NCBI GenBank assembly: GCA_030643145.1
Contig: DAOWMJ010000005.1
Span: 1-22,163 of the forward strand
DNA length: 22,163 nucleotides
Origin: Candidatus Latescibacterota bacterium
Lineage (GTDB): Bacteria; Krumholzibacteriota; Krumholzibacteriia; Krumholzibacteriales; WJIX01
Reading direction: 5' to 3'
Shown here: positions 8,093 to 13,864 of the stretch, piece by piece
Layout of the letters: every line of letters starts with the position of its first letter
How positions within the stretch are numbered: the first letter of the stretch is position 1
Program-made: the position numbers and the translations under genes
Notes under the pieces: model-generated
Database searches by the model: none
Told to the model about the DNA's origin: nothing
What the model saw: the letters and a program-made list of their open reading frames with translations, nothing else

Positions 8093-8791
8093 CTAACTTC
8101 TTTTGTCGGAGCTCTTTCCCTTACTTCTTCCCCGAACGAGAGCAACAAAGACCTTTCTTAACTCCCCGCTTCCAACCGTATATGTGGATATATCCTCTTC
8201 ATTAGTAAGTTCAATGTGCGCTATCCGTCTTTCAGACGACTTCATTGCTTCAAGACCTACATCTTTTCCTGTGCTTCTTGCCCGCTCAGCCGCCTTGTGC
8301 GCTTTTTTCCTTATAATATTATACCGATTTTTTAAATATCCGCCAACATCAAGGATTATTCTCCTGTAGCCACCCATTTTCTTCGAAACAATCCTGCCCA
8401 CAAGATGCTGCAAGGAATTCAGCGTATCGCCCTTCCTTCCTATTAGCAAGCCATCAACCCCCGCGGTTTCAATGTTTATATATACCGAATCGTCCATTAT
8501 GTCAGAAAATATCCTGTAATTAACCCCAAGACATTGCAATATTATTCTTGCAATCTCTTCCACGACTTCCTCCGCGCCATTGCTTTCCTCTTTTCTCCGT
8601 ATGCACACTTTCGCTTTTCTGGCTCCAAAAACCCCGAGAATCCCCTTCTTTCCCGCACTTTCAATCTCGACTTCCACATTATTTATACTTGTCCCCATTA
8701 TCTTCAGGGCTTTTTTTAATGCCTTTTCCACACTTTTGCCGGTTGCTTCAACTAACGACGGGTTACTTATATTTTCCTTTTTTTCTGTCAT
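8093..8791 (-). CDS. khpB: RNA-binding protein KhpB (Jag/SpoIIIJ-associated family)
   Basis: Single-stranded-RNA-binding protein; in Firmicutes it pairs with KhpA and affects cell elongation, and it is commonly encoded beside yidC. The 232-residue product has a Jag N-terminal domain (about 8-64, ending in GKKGILGVFGARKAKV), a KH domain (about 100-160) with the GxxG loop as IGRKGD (117-122), and a C-terminal R3H domain with the R-x3-H signature in SSERRIAH (R188, H192). The ATG at 8791 is chosen because AGGAG (8800-8804) is eight bases upstream; the in-frame GTG codons at 8800 and 8797 overlap or abut that site. The gene lies 72 bases after yidC and 3 before mnmE. Its role in this organism is inferred from the family only. 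Confidence 0.94.
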   Translation of the reverse strand: MTEKKENISNPSLVEATGKSVEKALKKALKIMGTSINNVEVEIESAGKKGILGVFGARKAKVCIRRKEESNGAEEVVEEIARIILQCLGVNYRIFSDIMDDSVYINIETAGVDGLLIGRKGDTLNSLQHLVGRIVSKKMGGYRRIILDVGGYLKNRYNIIRKKAHKAAERARSTGKDVGLEAMKSSERRIAHIELTNEEDISTYTVGSGELRKVFVALVRGRSKGKSSDKRS

Positions 8792-8799
8792 CTTCACCA

Positions 8800-8804
8800 C
8801 TCCT
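8800..8804 (-). promoter_or_regulatory. Ribosome-binding site that fixes the khpB start
   Basis: AGGAG on the minus strand, eight bases before the ATG at 8791. The last G of the site is the first base of an in-frame GTG (8800), which therefore cannot be used with this Shine-Dalgarno. This moves the start three codons downstream of the longest frame. Confidence 0.75.
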
Positions 8805-8863
8805 GTCTCGAAAAGTATGACGATTTGTTAATTCTATTCGAAAAATTTTCCATCTCTTCCCTA

Positions 8864-10657
8864 TTAACCAGTTTGGGCGCCTTCTATCTGGGCATCCTCT
8901 TTCTCAGATTGCCTGTGCGCATAATATTGCTGAAGAATTGTTAATATATTGTTGACTATCCAGTAAAGCACCAGCCCCGACGGCATGCCGTAAAACATAA
9001 ATGTAAACAGAATCGGCATCATTGTTGTCATCATCTTCGTTTGCCCTGGCGGCGCGGACCCTCCAGCCGGAGAACCTCCCAGTTTTGACTGCAACACCAT
9101 TGCCCCTCCCATCAAAATAGGAAGCAGGTGGAATGAATCCCCCAAAAAGGGAACCGTAAAGCCAAAATTGAACAATGCATCCGGAGAGGAAAGATCATTA
9201 ATCCACAACATAAAGGGGGCATTTCTCAATTCAATCGTGTTTCTCAACGCCCCAAACAACGCTATAAATACCGGCATCTGGAAAATCAGCGGCAAACATC
9301 CCCCCAGGGGATTTACTCCCGCCTCCTTATAAAGTTTCATCGTCCGCTTGTTGAGCTCTTCCTTGTTATCTTTGTATTTGTTCTGCAATTCCTTTATCTT
9401 TGGTTGTAGTTTCTGCATGTCCTTCATAGACTTAAAGCTTTTGTGAGTCAGCCTGTAGAATACTATCTTTGTTATAACGGACATCAGGATAATTATCCAT
9501 CCGTAGTTCGGAATGAACCTCCTGAAAAACATCATGCTTTTAAGCGCAAAAACGCTGAGGAATCTCAGCCATCCAAGGTCGACAGATTGTTCTAACCCAA
9601 CATCAAATTTTTCAAGTTCATCCATGTCCAGGGGGCCGATATACCCTCGATATGAATGTTCAACCTTTCTTGGGTCCCCCCTGAAAGGATATACAATTGC
9701 ATATCCAACCTTGCTATCTTCTTCATTCCCACGCAATTCCAGGGTTGCGGAACTCGGGTTGTCTTCTATAAGCGCGCTAAGAAAATATTTCGTCCTTGCC
9801 CCGGCCCATAGAACCTGCCCGGACTGCTCCTCGTGCTTTCCGTCATCAAAATGTCCAAGTCCTTCCTTATAGAACTCTCCTCCCACTTTTCCCAAAGAGG
9901 CAAACCCTTGTTTGTCCCACTTTTCATTCTCTTCTGTTACCGCAAGCCCGCAATTCCAGGCAACAGCATATCTGTCTGCTTCCTTTACCGACCCTTCTCG
10001 ATCAATTTTAAGAGAAAAGCTGTATTCATAACCTTCTCTGAAAAACACAAATCTTTTTTCCAGATAGTCCCCTTTTCCAATTTCACTCCGGAATAGTATT
10101 ACTACTTTTTCTTTTCCTTTTACCAGATTTATTCTGCGGTCGGCGTCAATCCGCCCGCCATCAACTGTTACCGAGAAATTCGCGCCGCCAAAGGTTTCTG
10201 TTCTCTCTCCTTTCTTCAGTTCTACCGCCACCCCCCCTCTTTTACCTTCAGGTATCAGCTCAACCGGTTCACCCGTTTCCGTCCTGTAGTTAAATAGTTT
10301 CACGCCCCCTATTTCCCCTCCCATACTGCGAAGGGTTATTTCCATTACTTCGGTAGTAACCTTTAGAGTCACTTTCTCTGCGGCATCCTCCGCGTCGAAA
10401 AAATTAGATTTTTCTCCAGCTTTTTCCGCCTCGCTTTTCTCTACGCCCCCTCCTGTAACTCCTACTCTGTAACTCTTTACCTCTTTCTTCCCCACCCCTC
10501 TCGCTTCCTGTCCAGCCAATGAGTCCAGCCTGGCATACTCTTCTTTTCGATCGATTTCCGCGGTTTTCTTTTCCTGCTTCGGCCCAAGATAGAGTGTTTG
10601 CCATAAAATAAGAACCATAAATGTAACTGCAATCGCAAGCAGAGAACGTTTATCCAT
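8864..10657 (-). CDS. yidC: Membrane protein insertase YidC (Oxa1 family), Gram-negative type
   Basis: Inserts and folds inner-membrane proteins, alone or with SecYEG. The 597-residue protein has an N-terminal signal-anchor helix (5-24), a polar linker rich in lysine and glutamate, a large periplasmic beta-domain (about 90-350), and a conserved five-helix core (about 362-578). Core landmarks are KLQPKIKELQNKYKDN (416-431), NPLGGCLPLIFQMPVFIALF (449-468), ELRNAPFMLWINDLS (476-490) and GLVLYWIVNN (561-570). The groove position that is Arg366 in E. coli aligns by eye with K397, keeping a positive charge. The large periplasmic domain points to a diderm host. A purine-rich AAGGAAGGG region precedes the ATG, and yidD is 38 bases upstream. 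Confidence 0.97.
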   Translation of the reverse strand: MDKRSLLAIAVTFMVLILWQTLYLGPKQEKKTAEIDRKEEYARLDSLAGQEARGVGKKEVKSYRVGVTGGGVEKSEAEKAGEKSNFFDAEDAAEKVTLKVTTEVMEITLRSMGGEIGGVKLFNYRTETGEPVELIPEGKRGGVAVELKKGERTETFGGANFSVTVDGGRIDADRRINLVKGKEKVVILFRSEIGKGDYLEKRFVFFREGYEYSFSLKIDREGSVKEADRYAVAWNCGLAVTEENEKWDKQGFASLGKVGGEFYKEGLGHFDDGKHEEQSGQVLWAGARTKYFLSALIEDNPSSATLELRGNEEDSKVGYAIVYPFRGDPRKVEHSYRGYIGPLDMDELEKFDVGLEQSVDLGWLRFLSVFALKSMMFFRRFIPNYGWIIILMSVITKIVFYRLTHKSFKSMKDMQKLQPKIKELQNKYKDNKEELNKRTMKLYKEAGVNPLGGCLPLIFQMPVFIALFGALRNTIELRNAPFMLWINDLSSPDALFNFGFTVPFLGDSFHLLPILMGGAMVLQSKLGGSPAGGSAPPGQTKMMTTMMPILFTFMFYGMPSGLVLYWIVNNILTILQQYYAHRQSEKEDAQIEGAQTG

Positions 10658-10695
10658 CCTCTTTTTCCCTTCCTTTAAATAGTTTTTGTCTTTTT

Positions 10696-10923
10696 TCAGC
10701 GAACAGGATCATAGCCGCCATCCGATGAGAAGGGATGGCACCGCAGCAAACGTCTTATTGATTCGTACCCTCCTCTAAAAACACCGTGTTTTTCTATAGC
10801 TTCTTCGGCGTATTTCGAACAGGTTGGAACAAACCTGCAGGAGGGCGAATGATAGGGTGAAATCGCGTTCTTGTATATTCTTATGCAGAAAAGCGCTATT
10901 TTCTTTAATATTTTTGATATCAT
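10696..10923 (-). CDS. yidD: Membrane protein insertion efficiency factor YidD
   Basis: Small inner-membrane-associated protein reported to help YidC-dependent insertion. The 75-residue product has an amphipathic N-terminal helix (2-20), the family signature SPYHSPSCRFVPTCSKYA (22-39) and a C-terminal RCHPFSSDGGYDPV (61-74). The three conserved cysteines are C29, C35 and C62. The ATG is four bases after the rnpA stop codon, and yidC follows 38 bases downstream, the usual rpmH-rnpA-yidD-yidC order. The ribosome-binding site before the ATG is poor, so its translation is probably coupled to rnpA. Confidence 0.96.
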   Translation of the reverse strand: MISKILKKIALFCIRIYKNAISPYHSPSCRFVPTCSKYAEEAIEKHGVFRGGYESIRRLLRCHPFSSDGGYDPVR

Positions 10924-10927
10924 CTGC

Positions 10928-11275
10928 TTACGATATTAGCCCCGCTCTTAATAAAGAGCTCTCCATATCTTTCTTTAAATCATGAAATGACGTTTGTTTT
11001 AAATCCCGGGAGGCTATAAAAACAATCCATAGTCCTTTTTCTGTAAATCGTTCCCTTAAATCTATGAATCCTTCTCTCATGAGCCTCTTTGCTTTGTTTC
11101 GCTGAACAGCTTTTCCAACTCTTTTTTTGCTGGCTACAAACCCGGGAAGCAATCCTGTTTCTTCCCGCTTAAGAAAACATATTGTTACGTTGTCTCCTAC
11201 CTCTCTCTTTCCTTTTGTGTAAACAAGCCTGAACTGGCGATTCTTTTTAAGCCCCGAAACCTTCATTGATCTCAC
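10928..11275 (-). CDS. rnpA: Ribonuclease P protein component
   Basis: Basic protein subunit of RNase P, which with its catalytic RNA removes 5' leaders from precursor tRNAs. The 115-residue product starts with SGLKKNRQFRLVYTKGKR, typical of the family, and has the RNR motif as KRVGKAVQRNKAKRLMRE (51-68), the basic helix that contacts RNA. The start is a GTG at 11275: AGGAA lies six bases upstream and overlaps the rpmH stop codon (TAG within TTTAGGAAAA), whereas the ATG at 11266 would be about 15 bases from it. Only nine bases separate it from rpmH. The RNase P RNA gene is not in the window. Confidence 0.95.
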   Translation of the reverse strand: MRSMKVSGLKKNRQFRLVYTKGKREVGDNVTICFLKREETGLLPGFVASKKRVGKAVQRNKAKRLMREGFIDLRERFTEKGLWIVFIASRDLKQTSFHDLKKDMESSLLRAGLIS

Positions 11276-11284
11276 GCGCTTTTC

Positions 11285-11419
11285 CTAAACAGTCAGGCGC
11301 TTCCTACCCTTTTTCCTTCTTCTACTTATAATCTTACGCCCATTTTTTGTGCTCATTCTCTCCCTAAACCCGTGCTTTTTCTTTCTTTTTCTATTACTCG
11401 GCTGGTATGTTCTCTTCAT
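11285..11419 (-). CDS. rpmH: Large-subunit ribosomal protein bL34
   Basis: Reading the minus strand from the ATG at 11419 to a TAG at 11287-11285 gives 44 residues beginning MKRTYQPSNRKRKKKHGFR and ending RRRKKGRKRLTV, an unmistakable bL34: the KRTYQPSNRKR start, the HGFRERM segment and the basic RRRKKGR tail all match. A GAGGA Shine-Dalgarno lies five bases before the ATG. This is the first gene of the leftward operon, directly followed by rnpA, and it has a good promoter at 11463-11491. It is short enough to be missed by ORF length cut-offs. Confidence 0.97.
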   Translation of the reverse strand: MKRTYQPSNRKRKKKHGFRERMSTKNGRKIISRRRKKGRKRLTV

Positions 11420-11462
11420 GACATTCCTCTTCCATTTATATTTGACCTTTAATAAGCAACTT

Positions 11463-11491
11463 ACGATAGCAAACTCTTTATTTTATGTCAA
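11463..11491 (-). promoter_or_regulatory. Sigma-70-type promoter for rpmH-rnpA-yidD-yidC
   Basis: On the minus strand: a perfect -35 TTGACA (11491-11486), a 17-base spacer, and -10 TATCGT (11468-11463) preceded by TGC, an extended -10. The predicted start is near 11456, giving a leader of about 37 bases to the rpmH ATG. The -10 matches consensus at only four of six positions, but the perfect -35, ideal spacing and extended -10 make it the best promoter seen in the window. Confidence 0.65.
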
Positions 11492-11885
11492 GGATTTTAT
11501 AAGCTTTTGGCCTTTCCCGCTCTTTTTGCGGGAACGAGGTAAAATTATTTTTTGTTTATTCTATTTCGGCTTTTCCGTATCTTGATTTCTGCTTCCTTTT
11601 CAGAGCCTGGAAAGGAGCTCTATTCTCTCATTATCCTATAGAAAGTTTCGAAGATCTTTGTAATCGACAATACCGGCAACCCCAAAAGCATGATTTAGCT
11701 TGATTATACGCTCTTTTTTATATTCTGCCATTGTATCTTGTTGTTAGTCATAGTATTACGCGTCCGCTTGTCTCCTACAACACAATTACGGCAAAACTGG
11801 GTGACTTTGTGTTCGATTTTTTTTGCTTTTATCTCTTTTGTTTACAACCGGTTTTTATTTTTCCTTCTTTTCTGCTATTTTTTTC

Positions 11886-11914
11886 TTGATATGATTTTGA
11901 CCTTATGATAGATT
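11886..11914 (+). promoter_or_regulatory. Candidate dnaA promoter
   Basis: TTGATA (11886-11891), a 17-base spacer and TAGATT (11909-11914): five of six and four of six matches with ideal spacing. It would give a leader of about 208 bases that contains both upstream DnaA boxes. Other AT-rich hexamers exist in this region, including TATAAC near 12037 without a -35, so this is tentative. Confidence 0.25.
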
Positions 11915-11999
11915 TTCATTTGCTGGGCGATTTGGAATTCTTCTTAGACGGGCAAAACTTTATTGGACTTGCATTATTCTCGCGGCACCCGCCCTTAAA

Positions 12000-12008
12000 T
12001 GTGGAAAA
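12000..12008 (-). promoter_or_regulatory. DnaA box (one mismatch), upstream of dnaA
   Basis: TTTTCCACA on the minus strand, one mismatch from TTATCCACA. It is 60 bases before the perfect box at 12068 and in opposite orientation. Confidence 0.55.
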
Positions 12009-12067
12009 CAGTGCTTTTTAACCTTAATTAGCGCGTATAACCTGTTCTTGCTGTTTGAGATGTTCGG

Positions 12068-12076
12068 TTATCCACA
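12068..12076 (+). promoter_or_regulatory. Perfect DnaA box upstream of dnaA
   Basis: TTATCCACA, an exact consensus DnaA-binding site, 52 bases before the dnaA start codon. It is well placed for autoregulation of dnaA and as part of the upstream origin subregion. Confidence 0.85.
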
Positions 12077-12128
12077 ATTGTTAATATCTTTTGGTCGTTA
12101 TTTGTTTTTTACATGTTGCGAGGTTTAA

Positions 12129-13523
12129 ATGAGGGGCGGCAAACCCTTTAAAGACGGTCATTCCGGACTTTCTGCCGACATTAGTTTGGTAGATCTCTGG
12201 GGTAATATTCTTGGGAAAATCAGTCTTCTTGTTAATGCTCAAACGTTCGAAACGTGGTTCGAACCAATGAAGATTGCAGGCCTCGACGAGGACACCCTCA
12301 TAATCGAGGGCCCCAATCCGTTTTTTATAGACTGGGTTGCCGAGCATCATATAGATAAGATTACGATGGCCGCGGAGGCGCTTCTTGATCAAAAAATAAA
12401 AATCGAATTTGCCGCGACCGGGTCACATGAACGGACGAGATCCAGAGCGCTCGCACCCAGCCCGCCCAGAAGAGAAAGTGCCCGTATGGGGCTGCCCCGA
12501 AATACAAATCTCAACACAAGATACACCTTTTCTGAATTTGTTGTCGGGGCCGGCAACAGGCTCACGCATGCCGCGGCCAGCGCGGTAGCGGAAAATCCGG
12601 CTCTCTCTTACAACCCGCTCTTTGTCTACGGCGGCGCAGGCCTTGGAAAAACACACCTTATTCAGGCAATAGGCCACCACATCATCTCTCACCATAGATC
12701 ACTTCGCGTCTCTTATGTGTCCGCGGAAACCTTTATGAACGAGCTTATTCACGCGATACAAACCGGAAGCACCCTTAAATTCAAAGATCGATATAGAAAC
12801 ACCGATGTTCTTCTGATAGATGATGTTCATTTCCTCGCGGGCAAGGAAAGCACCCAGGAAGAATTCTTTTTCACATTTAACGCGCTTCATGACGCCAATA
12901 AGCAGATTGTGGTAACCAGCGACCGTCCTCCAAAAGAAATTCCAACACTTCAGGAAAGATTGACTACACGGTTTGAGTGGGGGCTCATAACTGACATTCA
13001 ACCTCCCGACCTTGAAACCCGAATAGCTATTTTACGAAGAAAGGTCAGAAAAGAGCGTATTGAAATCCCGGATGATGTGATAACCTTGATTGCCGAAAAT
13101 ATAAAGACTAATATACGGGCCCTTGAGGGCTCCCTTATCAGGCTTCTGGCCTCCTCAAGCTTAACCCGCCAGGAAATAAACTGCGAAATGGCAGAGCAAA
13201 TGCTTGTCGATATTATTAAAAGCTCAAAGGAATCCGCTATTACCGTAGAGAAAATTCAAAAATGCGTTTCAGAATCTTACGATATCCCCGTAGTAAAAAT
13301 TAAGTCGAGCTCCAGGATTAAAGAAATTGCTATGGCTAGACAGGTCGCGATATTCCTTTCGCGTGAAATCACCGACCTCCCGCTGGTTAAAATTGGGAAA
13401 AAGTTCGGCGGTAGAGATCATAGCACGGTTCTTCACGCTGTTAGAAAAATCGAAAAACTTCTCGTGAAAGATTCTTCCCTTGAAAGAGAAATCCAGACAT
13501 TACGGGGAAAATTGTCTAAATAG
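12129..13523 (+). CDS. dnaA: Chromosomal replication initiator protein DnaA
   Basis: AAA+ ATPase that binds DnaA boxes, melts the origin and recruits the helicase. The 464 residues show domain I (about 20-95; LWGNILGKI, TFETWFEPM), a short linker (about 96-125), and the AAA+ core with Walker A GGAGLGKT (168-175), Walker B LLIDD (228-232), sensor 1 VVTSD (261-265), the arginine-finger region ERLTTRFEWG (276-285) and sensor 2 NIRALEG (328-334). The C-terminal DNA-binding domain (about 365-464) has MARQVAIFLSRE with the likely minor-groove arginine R404, and the signature GGRDHSTVLHAVRKI (427-441). The ATG has GAGG five bases upstream; about 20 residues precede the conserved domain I. DnaA boxes lie on both sides of the gene. 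Unlike the other rightward genes, it shows no G excess on its coding strand. Confidence 0.98.
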   Translation: MRGGKPFKDGHSGLSADISLVDLWGNILGKISLLVNAQTFETWFEPMKIAGLDEDTLIIEGPNPFFIDWVAEHHIDKITMAAEALLDQKIKIEFAATGSHERTRSRALAPSPPRRESARMGLPRNTNLNTRYTFSEFVVGAGNRLTHAAASAVAENPALSYNPLFVYGGAGLGKTHLIQAIGHHIISHHRSLRVSYVSAETFMNELIHAIQTGSTLKFKDRYRNTDVLLIDDVHFLAGKESTQEEFFFTFNALHDANKQIVVTSDRPPKEIPTLQERLTTRFEWGLITDIQPPDLETRIAILRRKVRKERIEIPDDVITLIAENIKTNIRALEGSLIRLLASSSLTRQEINCEMAEQMLVDIIKSSKESAITVEKIQKCVSESYDIPVVKIKSSSRIKEIAMARQVAIFLSREITDLPLVKIGKKFGGRDHSTVLHAVRKIEKLLVKDSSLEREIQTLRGKLSK

Positions 13524-13538
13524 TCCCCTTTTTCAACA

Positions 13539-13547
13539 CTTTCCACA
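13539..13547 (+). promoter_or_regulatory. Weak DnaA-box-like site in oriC
   Basis: CTTTCCACA, two mismatches from TTATCCACA, 16 bases after the dnaA stop. Weak alone; listed for its position among other boxes. Confidence 0.35.
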
Positions 13548-13603
13548 TATATAATGTTAATAGTGTGTTATTAAGTGTTTGTTTTTTCCATTTTTGATTA
13601 TTT

Positions 13604-13612
13604 TGTGGAAAA
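13604..13612 (-). promoter_or_regulatory. DnaA box (one mismatch) in oriC
   Basis: TTTTCCACA on the minus strand, the same variant as the box at 12000-12008. Confidence 0.55.
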
Positions 13613-13645
13613 TTTTTATTCTTCAACAAAGAAATTAACATTAAT

Positions 13646-13665
13646 TTTTACTCTGTTTTACTCTG
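13646..13665. repeat. Tandem 10-base repeat in oriC
   Basis: TTTTACTCTG occurs twice head to tail, followed by a degenerate third unit, TTTTTCTG (13666-13673). The period is close to one helical turn. It does not match the DnaA box. Function unknown. Confidence 0.7.
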
Positions 13666-13685
13666 TTTTTCTGCCGAATTACACT

Positions 13686-13694
13686 TTATCAACA
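13686..13694 (+). promoter_or_regulatory. DnaA box next to the DnaA-trio element
   Basis: TTATCAACA, one mismatch from consensus, in the same direction as the triplets that begin 12 bases later. The intervening segment TTCCCACATTCC is the least AT-rich part of the neighbourhood, as in basal unwinding systems. A second, much weaker box-like word (ATTCCCACA) overlaps its end. Confidence 0.7.
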
Positions 13695-13706
13695 TTCCCA
13701 CATTCC

Positions 13707-13721
13707 CTACTACTTCTACTA
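13707..13721. promoter_or_regulatory. DnaA-trio element (five triplets)
   Basis: The plus strand reads CTA CTA CTT CTA CTA, so the opposite strand read 3' to 5' is GAT GAT GAA GAT GAT. This fits the DnaA-trio consensus (3'-[G/A]A[T/A]-5') on which DnaA assembles along single-stranded DNA during opening. It lies between a DnaA box and an AT-only tract, in the expected order. Confidence 0.8.
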
Positions 13722-13740
13722 TATTTTTAATTATATATAA
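13722..13740. promoter_or_regulatory. AT-only DNA unwinding element
   Basis: Nineteen consecutive A/T bases directly after the trio element, including TTATATATAA. This is where strand opening would start if the adjacent elements work as a basal unwinding system. Confidence 0.65.
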
Positions 13741-13772
13741 GTAGAATACTAAAACCTTTTAATTATTTTCCT

Positions 13773-13801
13773 TTAATATTTTCTTTCTCTTGATTTATAA
13801 T
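13773..13801 (+). promoter_or_regulatory. Promoter for dnaN
   Basis: TTAATA (13773-13778, four of six matches to the -35 consensus), a 17-base spacer, and a perfect -10 TATAAT (13796-13801). The predicted start is near 13808, giving a leader of about 57 bases to the GTG of dnaN. The high AT content makes chance matches more likely. Confidence 0.5.
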
Positions 13802-13851
13802 ATAGCTCCTCGTAGAATGAAGTCCGTGGGTGTTTCTTGTGTTGAATATTT

Positions 13852-13857
13852 AGGAGG
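13852..13857 (+). promoter_or_regulatory. Ribosome-binding site that fixes the dnaN start
   Basis: AGGAGG, seven bases before the GTG at 13865. The same GTG overlaps an out-of-frame ATG (13863) that is followed at once by TGA. This strong site is the main reason to reject the longer in-frame starts at 13790 (TTG) and 13817 (ATG). Confidence 0.85.
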
Positions 13858-13864
13858 TAGAGAT

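Larger units (their letters stand above)
11420..12128. other. Gene-free rpmH-dnaA intergenic region, probable upstream half of the origin
   Basis: These 709 bases between divergent rpmH and dnaA contain no credible gene. From left to right: the rpmH ribosome-binding site and promoter; a 7-bp hairpin (TTCCCGC 11514-11520, GCGGGAA 11528-11534) without a U tract; about 250 unremarkable bases; a T-rich tract at about 11811-11889; a weak candidate dnaA promoter; and DnaA boxes at 12000-12008 and 12068-12076. The position and boxes fit the upstream part of a two-part origin and DnaA autoregulation. Confidence 0.6.
13524..13864. other. oriC: oriC: dnaA-dnaN intergenic origin of replication
   Basis: A 341-base, very AT-rich gap holding, in order, DnaA-box-like sites (13539, 13604, 13686), a short C-rich segment (13695-13706), five DnaA-trio triplets (13707-13721), an AT-only tract (13722-13740), and the dnaN promoter and ribosome-binding site. 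This is the layout of the basal unwinding system described for Bacillus subtilis. Inside it also lie a tandem 10-base repeat (13646-13665) and a 9-base inverted repeat (13553-13561 with 13634-13642). No open frame within it looks like a gene. Confidence 0.85.

Noticed and set aside
11514..11534. 7-bp hairpin between rpmH and dnaA as a terminator
   Set aside because: No T run follows it directly on either strand, and no gene ends there.
11349..11585. Open frame of 78 codons on the plus strand, very hydrophobic
   Set aside because: It lies antisense to rpmH and its promoter. Its phenylalanine and leucine richness is what T-rich DNA gives by chance, and there is no Shine-Dalgarno.
13790..13864. 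25-codon N-terminal extension of DnaN
   Set aside because: Its TTG start lies within the likely promoter, the residues are unlike any DnaN start, and AGGAGG sits at ideal distance from the GTG at 13865.
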